Assembly: GCF_002310815.1 (NCBI RefSeq) | Contig: NZ_CP011032.1 | Location: 3,683,501 to 3,747,500 of the forward strand | Direction of reading: 5' to 3' | DNA from: Pseudoalteromonas tunicata | GTDB taxonomy: Bacteria; Pseudomonadota; Gammaproteobacteria; Enterobacterales; Alteromonadaceae | Length of the DNA: 64,000 bases | In this document: one piece after another, positions 47,503-56,423 of the stretch | How positions within the stretch are numbered: position 1 is the stretch's first letter | Layout of the letters: the number at the start of each line of letters is the position of its first letter | The notes under the pieces: model-generated | Database searches by the model: none | What the model saw: the letters and a program-made list of their open reading frames with translations, nothing else | What the model was told of the DNA's origin: nothing | Position numbers and translations under genes: made by a program

Positions 47503-49368
47503 TTAACTTTTAAACCAACTAGTTGCTTCATCAAGTTGATGTGCCTGCTCAGAAACTTGTGACGATGCATGCGCATTTTGCTGAGAGTTGTTAGCAAGCT
47601 CATCAGCGTAATCACTGATCCTGACAATATTTTGGTTTATTTCTTGAGCCACTGTCGATTGCTGTTCTACAGCTACAGCTATAGTTGAAGTCATTTCTGA
47701 AATTTCACTAATATCTGCAATAATATCGGCAAACGCAGCTCCAGCGAGTTGAGTTTGCTCTGCTGTAGCCAAGCCTTGCTGCTTACATTGATCAATACTG
47801 CCCACAATTGCCGAAGTACTTGATTGTAATTGATTAATAATTTCTGTGATTTCAGAAGTCGACTCTTGCGTTTTTACAGCAAGTGAACGCACTTCATCTG
47901 CTACCACTGCAAATCCTCGGCCTTGCTCACCCGCTCGAGCGGCTTCAATTGCAGCATTAAGCGCTAATAAATTTGTTTGCTCCGCAATTCCTTTAATAAC
48001 CGTCATCACTGCACTAATTGCGTTACTTTTATCTTGCAATAAATACACTTGCTTAGCTGATTCTACCAGCTGATTACTCAACTGTGTCATTTGCGAAATT
48101 GTGGTCTGTACTTGGACTTGACCGCTTTTAGCGTTATTAGACACAGCATTAACACGTTTGGCAGTATTTTCGGCATTAATTGCTATATCGTGCGCCACAG
48201 CGCCCATTTCAGTTACTGCACTGGCCACCGTTTCAACTTCCATTTTTTGTTGCACAAGTTGCTGGCCACTTTGATCAACACTCACCGCAACTCGCGTTGA
48301 TTCAGTATTAACAATATCAACTGCACTATGAATACTTCTTATCACAGATAAAAACTTAACCAACAACTCATTAACTGAATGAGCTAATTGACCAATCTCA
48401 TCATTGCTGTGTTTGCGAATTGTTAAACGTAAGTCTCCTGTTGCTGTTACTTTTGCAATGTCATCAATTGCACTATCAATGCTATAGGTAATGGAACGAA
48501 TAATAACCATAAGAAAGACAATCATGAAAATAGCCATCGCAATGCTTAAACTCCATTGCATAGTTTGCGCATTGCCATAAACTTCGCCTTGCAAAATTTC
48601 TAATTCAGCAACCAAACTTTCAAGTGCAGTATCAAGGGTTTGTTGCGCGCGGTTAAGCTCTGATTTTAAGCCCGTCGTATTATTTTTATAACCCAGTTGA
48701 TTGTATTTATCTGCCGCTTGATTAAACGCCACAAGGTACTGGTCTAAAATATATAATTGGTTAGCGCCTTGCGTCGCTAAATGCGAGCGTAATTTTTTGA
48801 CACCATCTGCGACTTTATCAACATATTTGTTGTCACCTCGAATAATAAAATCCTTTTCACTACGGCGGATTTGCAACAATAAAATAAGGGCTTTATCATC
48901 TTGATTTTTATCTAACCAAGCTTCTAATTCATGTACTTTACTTCTTAATTGACCACGTATGCCTTGGTTTTGATCAAAGCCATATTGATCCATAGTCTGA
49001 TGAATTTGATTAAAGCTAGCAAAATAATCATGAAATGCATTATCAACTAATTGCAATTTAGTTGATTTAAAATCAAGTTTTTTAACACTATTTTGGAGTG
49101 CTTCACTCGCTTTAAGACTCCTATCAATAATATCTTTCATTTGATTTAAATGGGTCTTATCAGGCTCTGCAAGAAACGCAACTTCAACTCGTAAAGTATC
49201 GGATACTGCATTTTGAATATGCACAAGTTCAACTTTTGCATTTGCCAAGACTTGCTTTTGGTTGGCAATGTGAAAATTTAATAACGACAAGGCCAACAAA
49301 GATGCCAAGGCGATTACCGCTAAAACTTGTAACTTTCTTTTAATTGTTAATGAATTAAACATATACAT
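47503..49368 (-). CDS. Methyl-accepting chemotaxis protein with HBM-type sensor
   Basis: 621 residues. A transmembrane helix (about 14-32), a periplasmic all-helical region of about 235 residues with [18 protein letters not shown] (typical of HBM double four-helix sensors), a second transmembrane helix (about 268-290), HAMP, and the cytoplasmic signalling hairpin. The hairpin tip [20 protein letters not shown] is intact and should contact CheA/CheW. No C-terminal CheR pentapeptide is seen. HBM receptors often sense TCA intermediates or carboxylic acids; the ligand here is unknown. A second ATG two codons in is also possible. Confidence 0.93.
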   Translation of the reverse strand: MYMFNSLTIKRKLQVLAVIALASLLALSLLNFHIANQKQVLANAKVELVHIQNAVSDTLRVEVAFLAEPDKTHLNQMKDIIDRSLKASEALQNSVKKLDFKSTKLQLVDNAFHDYFASFNQIHQTMDQYGFDQNQGIRGQLRSKVHELEAWLDKNQDDKALILLLQIRRSEKDFIIRGDNKYVDKVADGVKKLRSHLATQGANQLYILDQYLVAFNQAADKYNQLGYKNNTTGLKSELNRAQQTLDTALESLVAELEILQGEVYGNAQTMQWSLSIAMAIFMIVFLMVIIRSITYSIDSAIDDIAKVTATGDLRLTIRKHSNDEIGQLAHSVNELLVKFLSVIRSIHSAVDIVNTESTRVAVSVDQSGQQLVQQKMEVETVASAVTEMGAVAHDIAINAENTAKRVNAVSNNAKSGQVQVQTTISQMTQLSNQLVESAKQVYLLQDKSNAISAVMTVIKGIAEQTNLLALNAAIEAARAGEQGRGFAVVADEVRSLAVKTQESTSEITEIINQLQSSTSAIVGSIDQCKQQGLATAEQTQLAGAAFADIIADISEISEMTSTIAVAVEQQSTVAQEINQNIVRISDYADELANNSQQNAHASSQVSEQAHQLDEATSWFKS

Positions 49369-49634
49369 CTCTCACTTGGTTAGCGCATCCTTTTACAACT
49401 AACTGCATCCATCTTGATAGCTAGACTAGGTAAATTACCACTCTTATATATCGGCTTAAGGTGATAAATCTTGAGCTTATTTAAGAAAAATTTATTATTT
49501 TTCAGATTATTAACTCTACGTATACATTTGCTTTATTTTCTCTTCAGCTTAAATTTTATGGCATTGAACGAATGCTAATTGCTAAGTTTATTTAGGCTGA
49601 TTAAGCTAATTTTTTTATTTCAAGGTAAATTACA

Positions 49635-50225
49635 ATGAAAATAACCTACTTATCCTTTTGCGCTCTAGCAGTCAGCCAAGCTGCTTTCGCACAAGCCCCA
49701 CTCGTTTCAATTACGCCTCAAGATCAATTTTTTACAAATCTAACCGCATTATGTGGCAAAGCTTTTTTAGGCAATGTAACCGTAGGCAACGAGAGCGATA
49801 ATGCCTTTAGTAAAGAAAAACTCGTTATGCATGTTCGCAGCTGTAGCAAAGATGAATTGCAAATTCCATTTCATGTTGGTGATAACGCTTCTCGCACATG
49901 GATCATCAAAAAAACAGGATCTGGCTTACAACTAAAACATGATCATCGAACGGCAAAAGGTGAAGATGATAAATCAACTATGTATGGCGGACATACAATA
50001 GATGCAGGCTGGGCACAGGCACAGTCTTTTCCCGCAGATCAGTATTCTAAAGAGCTCTTTGTTGCATCAGGGATCCCACAATCTGCCGGCAATACTTGGC
50101 ACATGTATATTTACCCAGAAAAATTCACTTACCGCTTAACCCGCGAAGGTCGTGAATTTAGAGTGGACTTTGACCTCACCAAGGCGATAACACCACCAGC
50201 TGCACCTTGGGGTTATAAAGATTAA
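49635..50225 (+). CDS. Conserved exported protein, unknown
   Basis: 196 residues with a signal peptide ending at AFA. Cysteines occur in TALCGKAF and MHVRSCSK; LKHDHRTAKGEDDKSTMYGG is a striking charged loop; the rest looks beta-rich. I recognise it as a conserved secreted hypothetical, but no function can be stated. AAGG lies 9 bp before the ATG. Single-gene unit. Confidence 0.82.
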   Translation: MKITYLSFCALAVSQAAFAQAPLVSITPQDQFFTNLTALCGKAFLGNVTVGNESDNAFSKEKLVMHVRSCSKDELQIPFHVGDNASRTWIIKKTGSGLQLKHDHRTAKGEDDKSTMYGGHTIDAGWAQAQSFPADQYSKELFVASGIPQSAGNTWHMYIYPEKFTYRLTREGREFRVDFDLTKAITPPAAPWGYKD

Positions 50226-50276
50226 AGCACTGTTGAATACTAGTTAATGAGCCAAATCAAAACATTACTGAAATGA

Positions 50277-50627
50277 TTAATTTACTGGCTCAATTTTTAG
50301 ACTCAGGCACTGAAGTGTCGCGGTTAATGACGGTTGATAAGGACGGGGATGTGTAGGAAGCGCTTTAAACTCTTGCACTCCAGTTTCAAATACCAGACTA
50401 AACTGCGAACTTCGGCACAGTTTCGCTGCATATCTTAATAAAAATACGCTTTGTTTTTCAAAATGGTCATAACTATCCGCTTCAACTGCAAGCAAATAGT
50501 GACCGTCGCTCACACGAGTCTCTTGGTAAAAAACTTTATGGTCAAAGTCATAAAGCCGCTCAGTCTTTTTTTGTGCTGAAAATGAACAGAAACTAACAAC
50601 AAGTAACAGTAAACTGAAAAATTTCAT
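50277..50627 (-). CDS. Small exported protein, unknown
   Basis: 116 residues with a signal peptide ending at FSA. The mature part includes YQETRVSDGHYLLAVEAD, an LLRYAAKLC helix and a second Cys near the end (LQCLSL), allowing one disulfide. No family recognised. It converges on the 49635-50225 gene. Confidence 0.72.
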   Translation of the reverse strand: MKFFSLLLLVVSFCSFSAQKKTERLYDFDHKVFYQETRVSDGHYLLAVEADSYDHFEKQSVFLLRYAAKLCRSSQFSLVFETGVQEFKALPTHPRPYQPSLTATLQCLSLKIEPVN

Positions 50628-50651
50628 GATTAAATCATATACCCTAAAAAT

Positions 50652-50685
50652 AAAGTCACTAAACTGGGGTCAGTTTAGTGACTTT
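50652..50685. terminator. Long perfect hairpin, probable terminator
   Basis: 15-bp perfect stem AAAGTCACTAAACTG / CAGTTTAGTGACTTT with a GGGT loop, between the ODP-like gene (ending at 50707) and the small exported gene. On the minus strand it lies 21 bp past the ODP-like stop. The T-run is short but the stem is very stable. Confidence 0.75.
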
Positions 50686-50706
50686 AAAATAAAATTGAAA
50701 TTGAAA

Positions 50707-51438
50707 TTAGCTCGCGCTACCAACATCAAGCTTTTCAAACCAAGCGAGAAACTCGTGAACAGTTTCCCCTTTAAAAATGCGCCCATGCTGCGGCGCCATT
50801 ATTTCAATATCAAGCTCTTTAACTCGTGCAATCCAGTTCATTTTTGCACGATTTGAAGGCATCCAACGTTTATGGAAGTATTCCATTTTAGGAATATGTT
50901 TGGCAAAGTCATCGACAAACATTGGTGCTTCTGTTGATTCAAGCGCAGCACCAATATCCCCACTCATCAAAATTTTCGCTTCGGGATCATAAACATTAAA
51001 ATTACCCGATGAATGCAGATAATGAGCAGGTATAAAACGCAAAGCGGTGCTACCTAACATAAACTCCCCCCCTTCATCTTTAATCGGCATGAATTTAATA
51101 TTTTCCATGCCAAAATGACGAATGAATCCTTCCCATAACCAAGGTGCATAGAGCTTAGCTTTGGGGACTGTTTTATCCCACAAACCAAGGGACGAAATAA
51201 TATCTGGGTCTTGATGGGAGGCAAAAAGCGTTGTTAATTTATCTAATTCAATATGGCCGAGCACGCCTGCTAGCATTGGAGAAAATAACTCAATGCCGCC
51301 CGGATCTAACAATACCGATTCTTTTTCATTAACAATTAAATACTGATTAGTGTCGATAATTTTTTCTGGCTTTGCCGGATCGCGACCAAACACCACCCAT
51401 TTATGATGTTTTCCCTGATAAAGAATACTTGATTTCAT
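50707..51438 (-). CDS. ODP-like diiron metallo-beta-lactamase-fold protein (candidate O2/iron sensor)
   Basis: 243 residues: a stand-alone MBL fold without the flavodoxin domain of flavodiiron proteins. Putative metal ligands are His75, Asp77 and Asp79 in SHQDPDI, His139 or His142 in PAHYLHSSGN, Asp161 in MSGDIG and His218 in PQHG, the spacing of flavodiiron/ODP proteins. A family member in Treponema denticola (ODP) was described as an oxygen/iron sensor for chemotaxis. Its first codons overlap the end of a gene with chemoreceptor-like helices (51435-52094), strengthening a sensory role here. Function is inferred. Confidence 0.82.
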   Translation of the reverse strand: MKSSILYQGKHHKWVVFGRDPAKPEKIIDTNQYLIVNEKESVLLDPGGIELFSPMLAGVLGHIELDKLTTLFASHQDPDIISSLGLWDKTVPKAKLYAPWLWEGFIRHFGMENIKFMPIKDEGGEFMLGSTALRFIPAHYLHSSGNFNVYDPEAKILMSGDIGAALESTEAPMFVDDFAKHIPKMEYFHKRWMPSNRAKMNWIARVKELDIEIMAPQHGRIFKGETVHEFLAWFEKLDVGSAS

Positions 51439-52094
51439 TTAATTATCCGTTGTAATTGAGACAAAGTATTAAGATTGATTGTAATGGCGGTTTTAATTCG
51501 AAGCGCTGCTGAGGCTATGTAATCAGACACTGACTCTAAACTATCGCAATATTCTCCAGCTTGAGATGCCTCAACACGAGAGGTGACTGCAATATATTCA
51601 GCTGCACGCATTTGTTGACGAATTTCTTCAAATTGAGCTGTGAGCGACTGCATTTCACTGCCTAATCGAGACCATGCCTCCCTAAGTTCCGAAATCGACT
51701 GGCGGTTAATTCGCTTTAAAGTGGCAGAGTTACCGTTGTGAATGACACTTGCCCGAGCAACGTGCTCTTTAAATTGCGAAGCGCGTAATTGCTCTAATGC
51801 TAATTTAAATAACAAATGTGAGTGGTTATGAATATCTTGTGTAATTTTTATGGTACGAGCTGAAAATTCATCGATAAAATTGGTAATTGATTTAAATCCC
51901 AACGCTGCTTGACCGGCCCTAATGGCAACGACTCGGGCATTTTTGGCTGTTAAAGATAAATTTTTAGCTTCCACCAAAATAACATCAAGTTGTGCAACAA
52001 CCGTTGCAACAATAATAAAACAACTTATTTCGGGATTTTGCTGAGATCGTATTGCCATCTTTTTTTCTAAAGAATGAAAACATAGTTCAAGCAT
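51435..52094 (-). CDS. Small soluble chemoreceptor-like helical protein
   Basis: 219 residues, all helical, no transmembrane segment. Two stretches mimic the methyl-accepting protein hairpin tip: NARVVAIRAGQAALGFKSI (about 52-70) and TSRVEASQAGEYCDSLESV (about 171-189), against [19 protein letters not shown] in the receptor at 47503-49368. The usual EQTNLL contact residues are missing, so CheA coupling is uncertain. A second ATG at 52058 (MAIRSQQ) could be the true start; neither has a good ribosome site. The stop overlaps the ODP-like start by 4 bp, a tight pair. Confidence 0.75.
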   Translation of the reverse strand: MLELCFHSLEKKMAIRSQQNPEISCFIIVATVVAQLDVILVEAKNLSLTAKNARVVAIRAGQAALGFKSITNFIDEFSARTIKITQDIHNHSHLLFKLALEQLRASQFKEHVARASVIHNGNSATLKRINRQSISELREAWSRLGSEMQSLTAQFEEIRQQMRAAEYIAVTSRVEASQAGEYCDSLESVSDYIASAALRIKTAITINLNTLSQLQRIIK

Positions 52095-52254
52095 AGAAAA
52101 GATTTTATATTTTGCCGTAAAATAATGACTTAGTTAATAAAGTATTTTCCAAAGTAACCAAGCTAACTAACCAGCTAAACCGAAAAAGAGCGCTGAAATT
52201 CCCACTATAGAGTCTTTCAAACGCCCTTTAACTTGTATTTAATAGCACGGATTT

Positions 52255-52911
52255 TTACAGCAAATTCGGATTGGCCTCTAACCCCGCCCAAACATTAAAT
52301 AGTTTTTGCTGCTTATCAGATATTTTTAATTGATAGGTTTTTTGCATATAAAAATAAGCTTCGGCTATTTGTTTACGCGATGCCAAAGGCGGCTCAACCA
52401 CTCGCTGTTTAAAATCAATTTTCACCTGGCATTGGCCATATTGATCTGCTGGCTGACTTAACATCCCAAAACGGAAATTAGATCGATCCCCATTAATTTC
52501 ACCAATTGCTGGAGCTAAATTATTAATATCGGCTTCCATCAAGCGAAACTTTTCACTTTTTTTACGGCAATTTGCCCGACCACCTTGTTGCCAGCATTGT
52601 AGTTGATGACCAAACTCCCAAGCAGGCACAATATGTTCCCACTCGATTCGAGTTGCTCTGACATTAGGTAAACCTGATTTAGTAATCGGTTTTCTTGGTA
52701 CATACCCACATGACTTGGCATCTGGCTTTAACTCTTTGCCTACTTTTTTTATTGCACAACCGCAATATAAGGTTTTTGTATCATGGCCAACTTGCTGTTT
52801 TAATAACTTTTTAGCGGCTTCAAAATTTGCCACTTCAGCCCAACTTGCAGGCAAAAACACTAACAGAGCAACGGCTATTTTTATTTTATAAATCAATTTG
52901 CTACAACTCAA
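52255..52911 (-). CDS. Exported endonuclease I (EndA/Vvn family)
   Basis: 218 residues with a signal peptide ending at SWA. Nuclease motifs: RIEWEHIVPAWEFG (catalytic His93) and NNLAPAIGEINGDRSN (Mg-ligand Asn/Glu/Asn). Cysteine pairs (LYCGC, SCGY, QCW, NC) suggest disulfides as in Vvn. It degrades DNA in the periplasm or medium. It follows the PepSY gene by 49 bp. Confidence 0.93.
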   Translation of the reverse strand: MSCSKLIYKIKIAVALLVFLPASWAEVANFEAAKKLLKQQVGHDTKTLYCGCAIKKVGKELKPDAKSCGYVPRKPITKSGLPNVRATRIEWEHIVPAWEFGHQLQCWQQGGRANCRKKSEKFRLMEADINNLAPAIGEINGDRSNFRFGMLSQPADQYGQCQVKIDFKQRVVEPPLASRKQIAEAYFYMQKTYQLKISDKQQKLFNVWAGLEANPNLL

Positions 52912-52960
52912 CGCATTAGAAACACCACCTAAATAGGCAGCAAAAAAAACATCCGAATGA

Positions 52961-53680
52961 TTATTTTTTAAAATAAGCCATCAAACGCCGCTTTTTGTTA
53001 CTTGCTCCTTGTAACAACAAAATAAAACCACTGAGACAAAACAGTACCGCAGCAGCTGAAAAGCTAATTAACAGAGGATTATTGAAGTTTTCTCGCTCAT
53101 CATAATCCATGATGTGTAACATCCAAAAGAAATCAAAAATCCGCCAAATTGTACTGCGAACTGTAATGAACTGCCCAGTATCCGCATAAAAATAAAGTGT
53201 GGTACTCATTAAATCATTAAAAGATACCCGCCAAACTTTTTGTTTAAAGCCAACCTCTCTGGGTCCATTTTCTAAATATTCACTCGTTACTAGTTCGCCT
53301 TCACCCAAATAATGCTGCTGCGCTCGTTGCTTTATTTGCAATTGAGTTGGTTTTTGTAATGCCATACCCGTTTTAGCATCAAAAACCAGCTCACCTTCAC
53401 TGGTCTGCACCCGATAAATTGGAGAATTCAGAAAAGCATCAAAATAAATACTTTCAACTTGAAATTCAGTCTGCTTTAAAAAGTCGAGTGAAGCACTGTA
53501 ATCTTGCTTTTTAAATGGGTTATCTAATTTTTTTTGCGCAAGGTGTTTGCCATGCACTTTCTCAAGTGGAATAGCACTCATCACTAAGCCACCTAACAAC
53601 CAAAAAAAAACTTGAAGTACAAGGCAATATCCTAGCCATTTATGGATTTTTCGGGTCGTTTTAAATAGGTTGAATTTCAT
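52961..53680 (-). CDS. PepSY-associated membrane protein
   Basis: 239 residues. An N-terminal basic segment and transmembrane helix (LFKTTRKIHKWLGYCLVLQV), a periplasmic PepSY-like portion (FDAKTGMALQKPTQLQI, VWRVSFNDLMSTTLYFYADTG), a HIMDYDERENFNNPLL segment and a C-terminal helix. The family includes small PepSY proteins linked to iron or respiratory functions. Role unknown. Confidence 0.82.
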   Translation of the reverse strand: MKFNLFKTTRKIHKWLGYCLVLQVFFWLLGGLVMSAIPLEKVHGKHLAQKKLDNPFKKQDYSASLDFLKQTEFQVESIYFDAFLNSPIYRVQTSEGELVFDAKTGMALQKPTQLQIKQRAQQHYLGEGELVTSEYLENGPREVGFKQKVWRVSFNDLMSTTLYFYADTGQFITVRSTIWRIFDFFWMLHIMDYDERENFNNPLLISFSAAAVLFCLSGFILLLQGASNKKRRLMAYFKK

Positions 53681-53874
53681 ATTTTATTATTCTTTTGAAT
53701 TAATAATGAAAAGCCTAATTCGACAACGCAGTAGAAAAATGGCTTTAAACTTAACTAAAGTGCATGATTAACTGAAAAAAAAGAAAAAACAAGTCGCAAA
53801 ACTAGAGCTTAGGGTCGACATAGGTTAGAGTAAACGACTAAATTATAATTACTCTTTCACTGATAACGGCCGAC

Positions 53875-54258
53875 ATGTCTGAAATTCAATTTTTAAATGT
53901 GGATCTAGAACTCGAATCTAAACACGATATTAGTGTATTAGTTAATGACTTAAAAAAACATGTTACTGTTTTGCATCATGAATTTGATGAATACCATCAT
54001 GTGGCACGCCTTTGCTCAAAGCTCGAAACAAGCACACCAGACAAAACCATTAATCACCTGTGTGAATTAATAGAAGCTTGCTCCCGAGCGGGCCTAAAAC
54101 AATGGTTAACTTGCTCAAAACGTACCTTTGATCTTGGTTTTGAATCAGGTCATCAGCCTAAATGTTTTAACCAAGCATTACATGCCGATACGCTTTTACG
54201 TATTTCAGCAATTGGTGCAGGTATGGAAATTACTATTTATCCAATTACCTCAAAATAA
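53875..54258 (+). CDS. Hypothetical cytosolic protein
   Basis: 127 residues, no signal peptide. His/Glu-rich N-terminal helix (VLHHEFDEYHHVARLC), a central LCELIEACSRAGLKQWL segment and a beta end (GMEITIYPI). No known family. It converges on the secreted endonuclease gene and shares a terminator with it. No strong ribosome-binding site is visible. Confidence 0.72.
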   Translation: MSEIQFLNVDLELESKHDISVLVNDLKKHVTVLHHEFDEYHHVARLCSKLETSTPDKTINHLCELIEACSRAGLKQWLTCSKRTFDLGFESGHQPKCFNQALHADTLLRISAIGAGMEITIYPITSK

Positions 54259-54276
54259 TTGACTGACTCAAATATA

Positions 54277-54303
54277 AAAAAACCTCCACATTGGAGGTTT
54301 TTT
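54277..54303. terminator. Bidirectional terminator
   Basis: Perfect 12-bp stem AAAAAACCTCCA / TGGAGGTTTTTT with a 3-base loop between converging genes. Confidence 0.93.
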
Positions 54304-54317
54304 TATTATCTATCTTT

Positions 54318-55970
54318 CTAGTTTGCCTGCCAAATTAAACCTACAAACTCGGGGTGATCAACATATGGGTTGCGATTACCTTGGTGCTCAAACGCTGCAT
54401 TATTACGATCCCGCTCAGCTTGGCTGACTGGATCTTGTTGATGCCAACGTAATAACATTGATAAATGCCAATTTTCAAAGACTTGATCGCTTGTACCATT
54501 TAATACAACATCGCTGTATGTGGTAATTTTTTCCCAAGAGCCAATCACGTTTTCATAACGTGTAGCCATGTAAAAATATGCTCGCGCTAAGTCACCTTTA
54601 AACTCATCAATTGGTTCAAATACGGTGCCCGTATAGCCAAGCCCAGCAGCAGCTGACCCTAACTTGCTATTATTACTGGAAGTAAACGTTGCACTACCTA
54701 CTTCACCATACGGATAGTTACTACGTTTTGAATTAACAAAACCATCAGTAGCGAAGATATGGTGGATATCAGAGTGCATTGGCTCTGCTGTACCACCAAA
54801 CCAACTTTTTGGAAATGAATGCTCACGATTATAACAACCGCCTTCACCTGAATAGCTGCCACATTGATTGGTAACTTTAATATAATTATAGTTTTCACTA
54901 CCTGTAGGATTCTCGGAATAGATATCTAAAATTGAACCATCATTTTCATAATAAGTATCGAGTGAATGGTTTTCATAGAATGTCCAAATAGCGGAGTATC
55001 CTTGAGAGTTATGCCCGGCGATGATGTTGTATAACCCTGTTTTTAAATCATAGCCAGTAAGACCTTCAACAGGAGTATAATAAGTTTCTAAATTTGGAGG
55101 TGTTGTACCGCCACCATCACCAGGTTCGGTTGCTGTAATGGTAAATTCTTTAGTGTCGGTTTTTGCAAATGTAGCGCCTGATGCTACGGTTTGCCCTGCT
55201 ACTTTTATTTCATAAGCACCTGAACCATAGCTACAACAAATTCCGTCACCATAAGCATCGTTAATGGTAAATTGATACGTACCCGCTGCCAAACAATAGT
55301 TTTTATTATAGGTTGTTGCATTAGCTAAACCTGAACCGGTATCAATCACACCATTAATACCTTGCAACTGCCAACTTGTTTCACTGGCATAATTATCGGT
55401 TGTTAACATCAAATCGACCGAGGTATCAGTGCAGCTTGGTTCCGGATCAACAGGAGGTGGAGTGATTGCTAAACTTGGTTGAAAGTCATCAACATACACA
55501 ACTTCTGAACCGTCAAACCCTGCGGTATCGTAAAAACGCAAACCAACCGCAATTTTTTTACTGCTGGTTGCATTATAACTAAAGCTTACTTGCTGCCATT
55601 GGCCAAGAATACCTTCGTTTGAATATCCTTGATAGCCATCTACATATAAACGCGCTTTTACTCCGCCTTCAGTATGATAGATCCAAGTTGAAAACTGGTA
55701 GTTTTGCCCAGCCACAACATCGACTTGTTGCAATAAATCGGTATCAGCTTGACTGCCCGTTAATACAGTTACAGCACCAGACGCGTTACCTTGCTTAACA
55801 ATAGCGACTTCTTTTTTTACTTGTATGCCTGAATCTATGGTGTCCCAACCAGCAACAGCACTTCCTTGCCAAGATTCAAAACCGCCATTAACTACCTCAG
55901 CAGCACTTGATAGCGTTGCAAAACTTGCAACAGCCAACATAGTTAATGTCATTTTTTTATTTATCTTCAC
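54318..55970 (-). CDS. Secreted multi-domain endonuclease I
   Basis: 550 residues from the GTG at 55970 (AAGGA 7 bp upstream; gives a proper signal peptide ending at SSA); an ATG 18 codons further upstream is a poor start. A carbohydrate-binding-module-like jelly roll (about 25-165), a Cys-containing beta domain (YGDGICCSYGSGAYEIKV, about 180-280), a Gly-rich linker, and an endonuclease I domain with NREHSFPKSWFGG (His384) and MHSDIHHIFATDGFVNSKRS. Extracellular DNase, likely for using DNA as phosphate or nutrient or for biofilm turnover. Second endonuclease I family member in 4 kb. Confidence 0.9.
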   Translation of the reverse strand: MKINKKMTLTMLAVASFATLSSAAEVVNGGFESWQGSAVAGWDTIDSGIQVKKEVAIVKQGNASGAVTVLTGSQADTDLLQQVDVVAGQNYQFSTWIYHTEGGVKARLYVDGYQGYSNEGILGQWQQVSFSYNATSSKKIAVGLRFYDTAGFDGSEVVYVDDFQPSLAITPPPVDPEPSCTDTSVDLMLTTDNYASETSWQLQGINGVIDTGSGLANATTYNKNYCLAAGTYQFTINDAYGDGICCSYGSGAYEIKVAGQTVASGATFAKTDTKEFTITATEPGDGGGTTPPNLETYYTPVEGLTGYDLKTGLYNIIAGHNSQGYSAIWTFYENHSLDTYYENDGSILDIYSENPTGSENYNYIKVTNQCGSYSGEGGCYNREHSFPKSWFGGTAEPMHSDIHHIFATDGFVNSKRSNYPYGEVGSATFTSSNNSKLGSAAAGLGYTGTVFEPIDEFKGDLARAYFYMATRYENVIGSWEKITTYSDVVLNGTSDQVFENWHLSMLLRWHQQDPVSQAERDRNNAAFEHQGNRNPYVDHPEFVGLIWQAN

Positions 55971-56423
55971 CTGAAAATCCTTAAAATTTTTATTAAGCGC
56001 AACATATATACGCAAAATCGACAAAATTATACGTATCTTGTGTTAAATGTACATGACAGCAATTAACAAAAAATAAACAATTTGTATTTTTACGTAAACA
56101 ATTGCAAACAGCTTTTTTATTCCATTGATAAACAATACCTTTTCTAAAAAATGTAATTTAAGACTCGGTATGTTGCTCAGGAAATAAGCAAAGCTTGTTT
56201 TTAAACCCTTTTTTTAGAAAATCTCCGTTACTCATTCCAAAAAAGAATATCAAAGCATTTTCTATTCTTTTTTCTCTGACAGCCGCAGGAGTATTCTTCA
56301 CACTAAGATTTGCCCTTTTTATAAAGCTGAATTTTCCAGTCATTCTCGGGCAGCATATTTATCATTTTTGTGCATGTTGATTACTACATTCGCAAAAAAA
56401 TTCGGTTTCATGGGGTATATAAA
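55971..56423. other. Intergenic region between the secreted nuclease and cysJ
   Basis: About 450 bp of A/T-rich sequence between divergent genes. Short open frames exist on both strands but lack ribosome sites and family features. The promoter of cysJIH, presumably CysB-controlled as in relatives, should be here; I could not point to a specific CysB site. Confidence 0.5.

Noticed and set aside
56158..56380. Short open frames on both strands upstream of cysJ
   Set aside because: No ribosome site and A/T-rich composition as in non-coding DNA.
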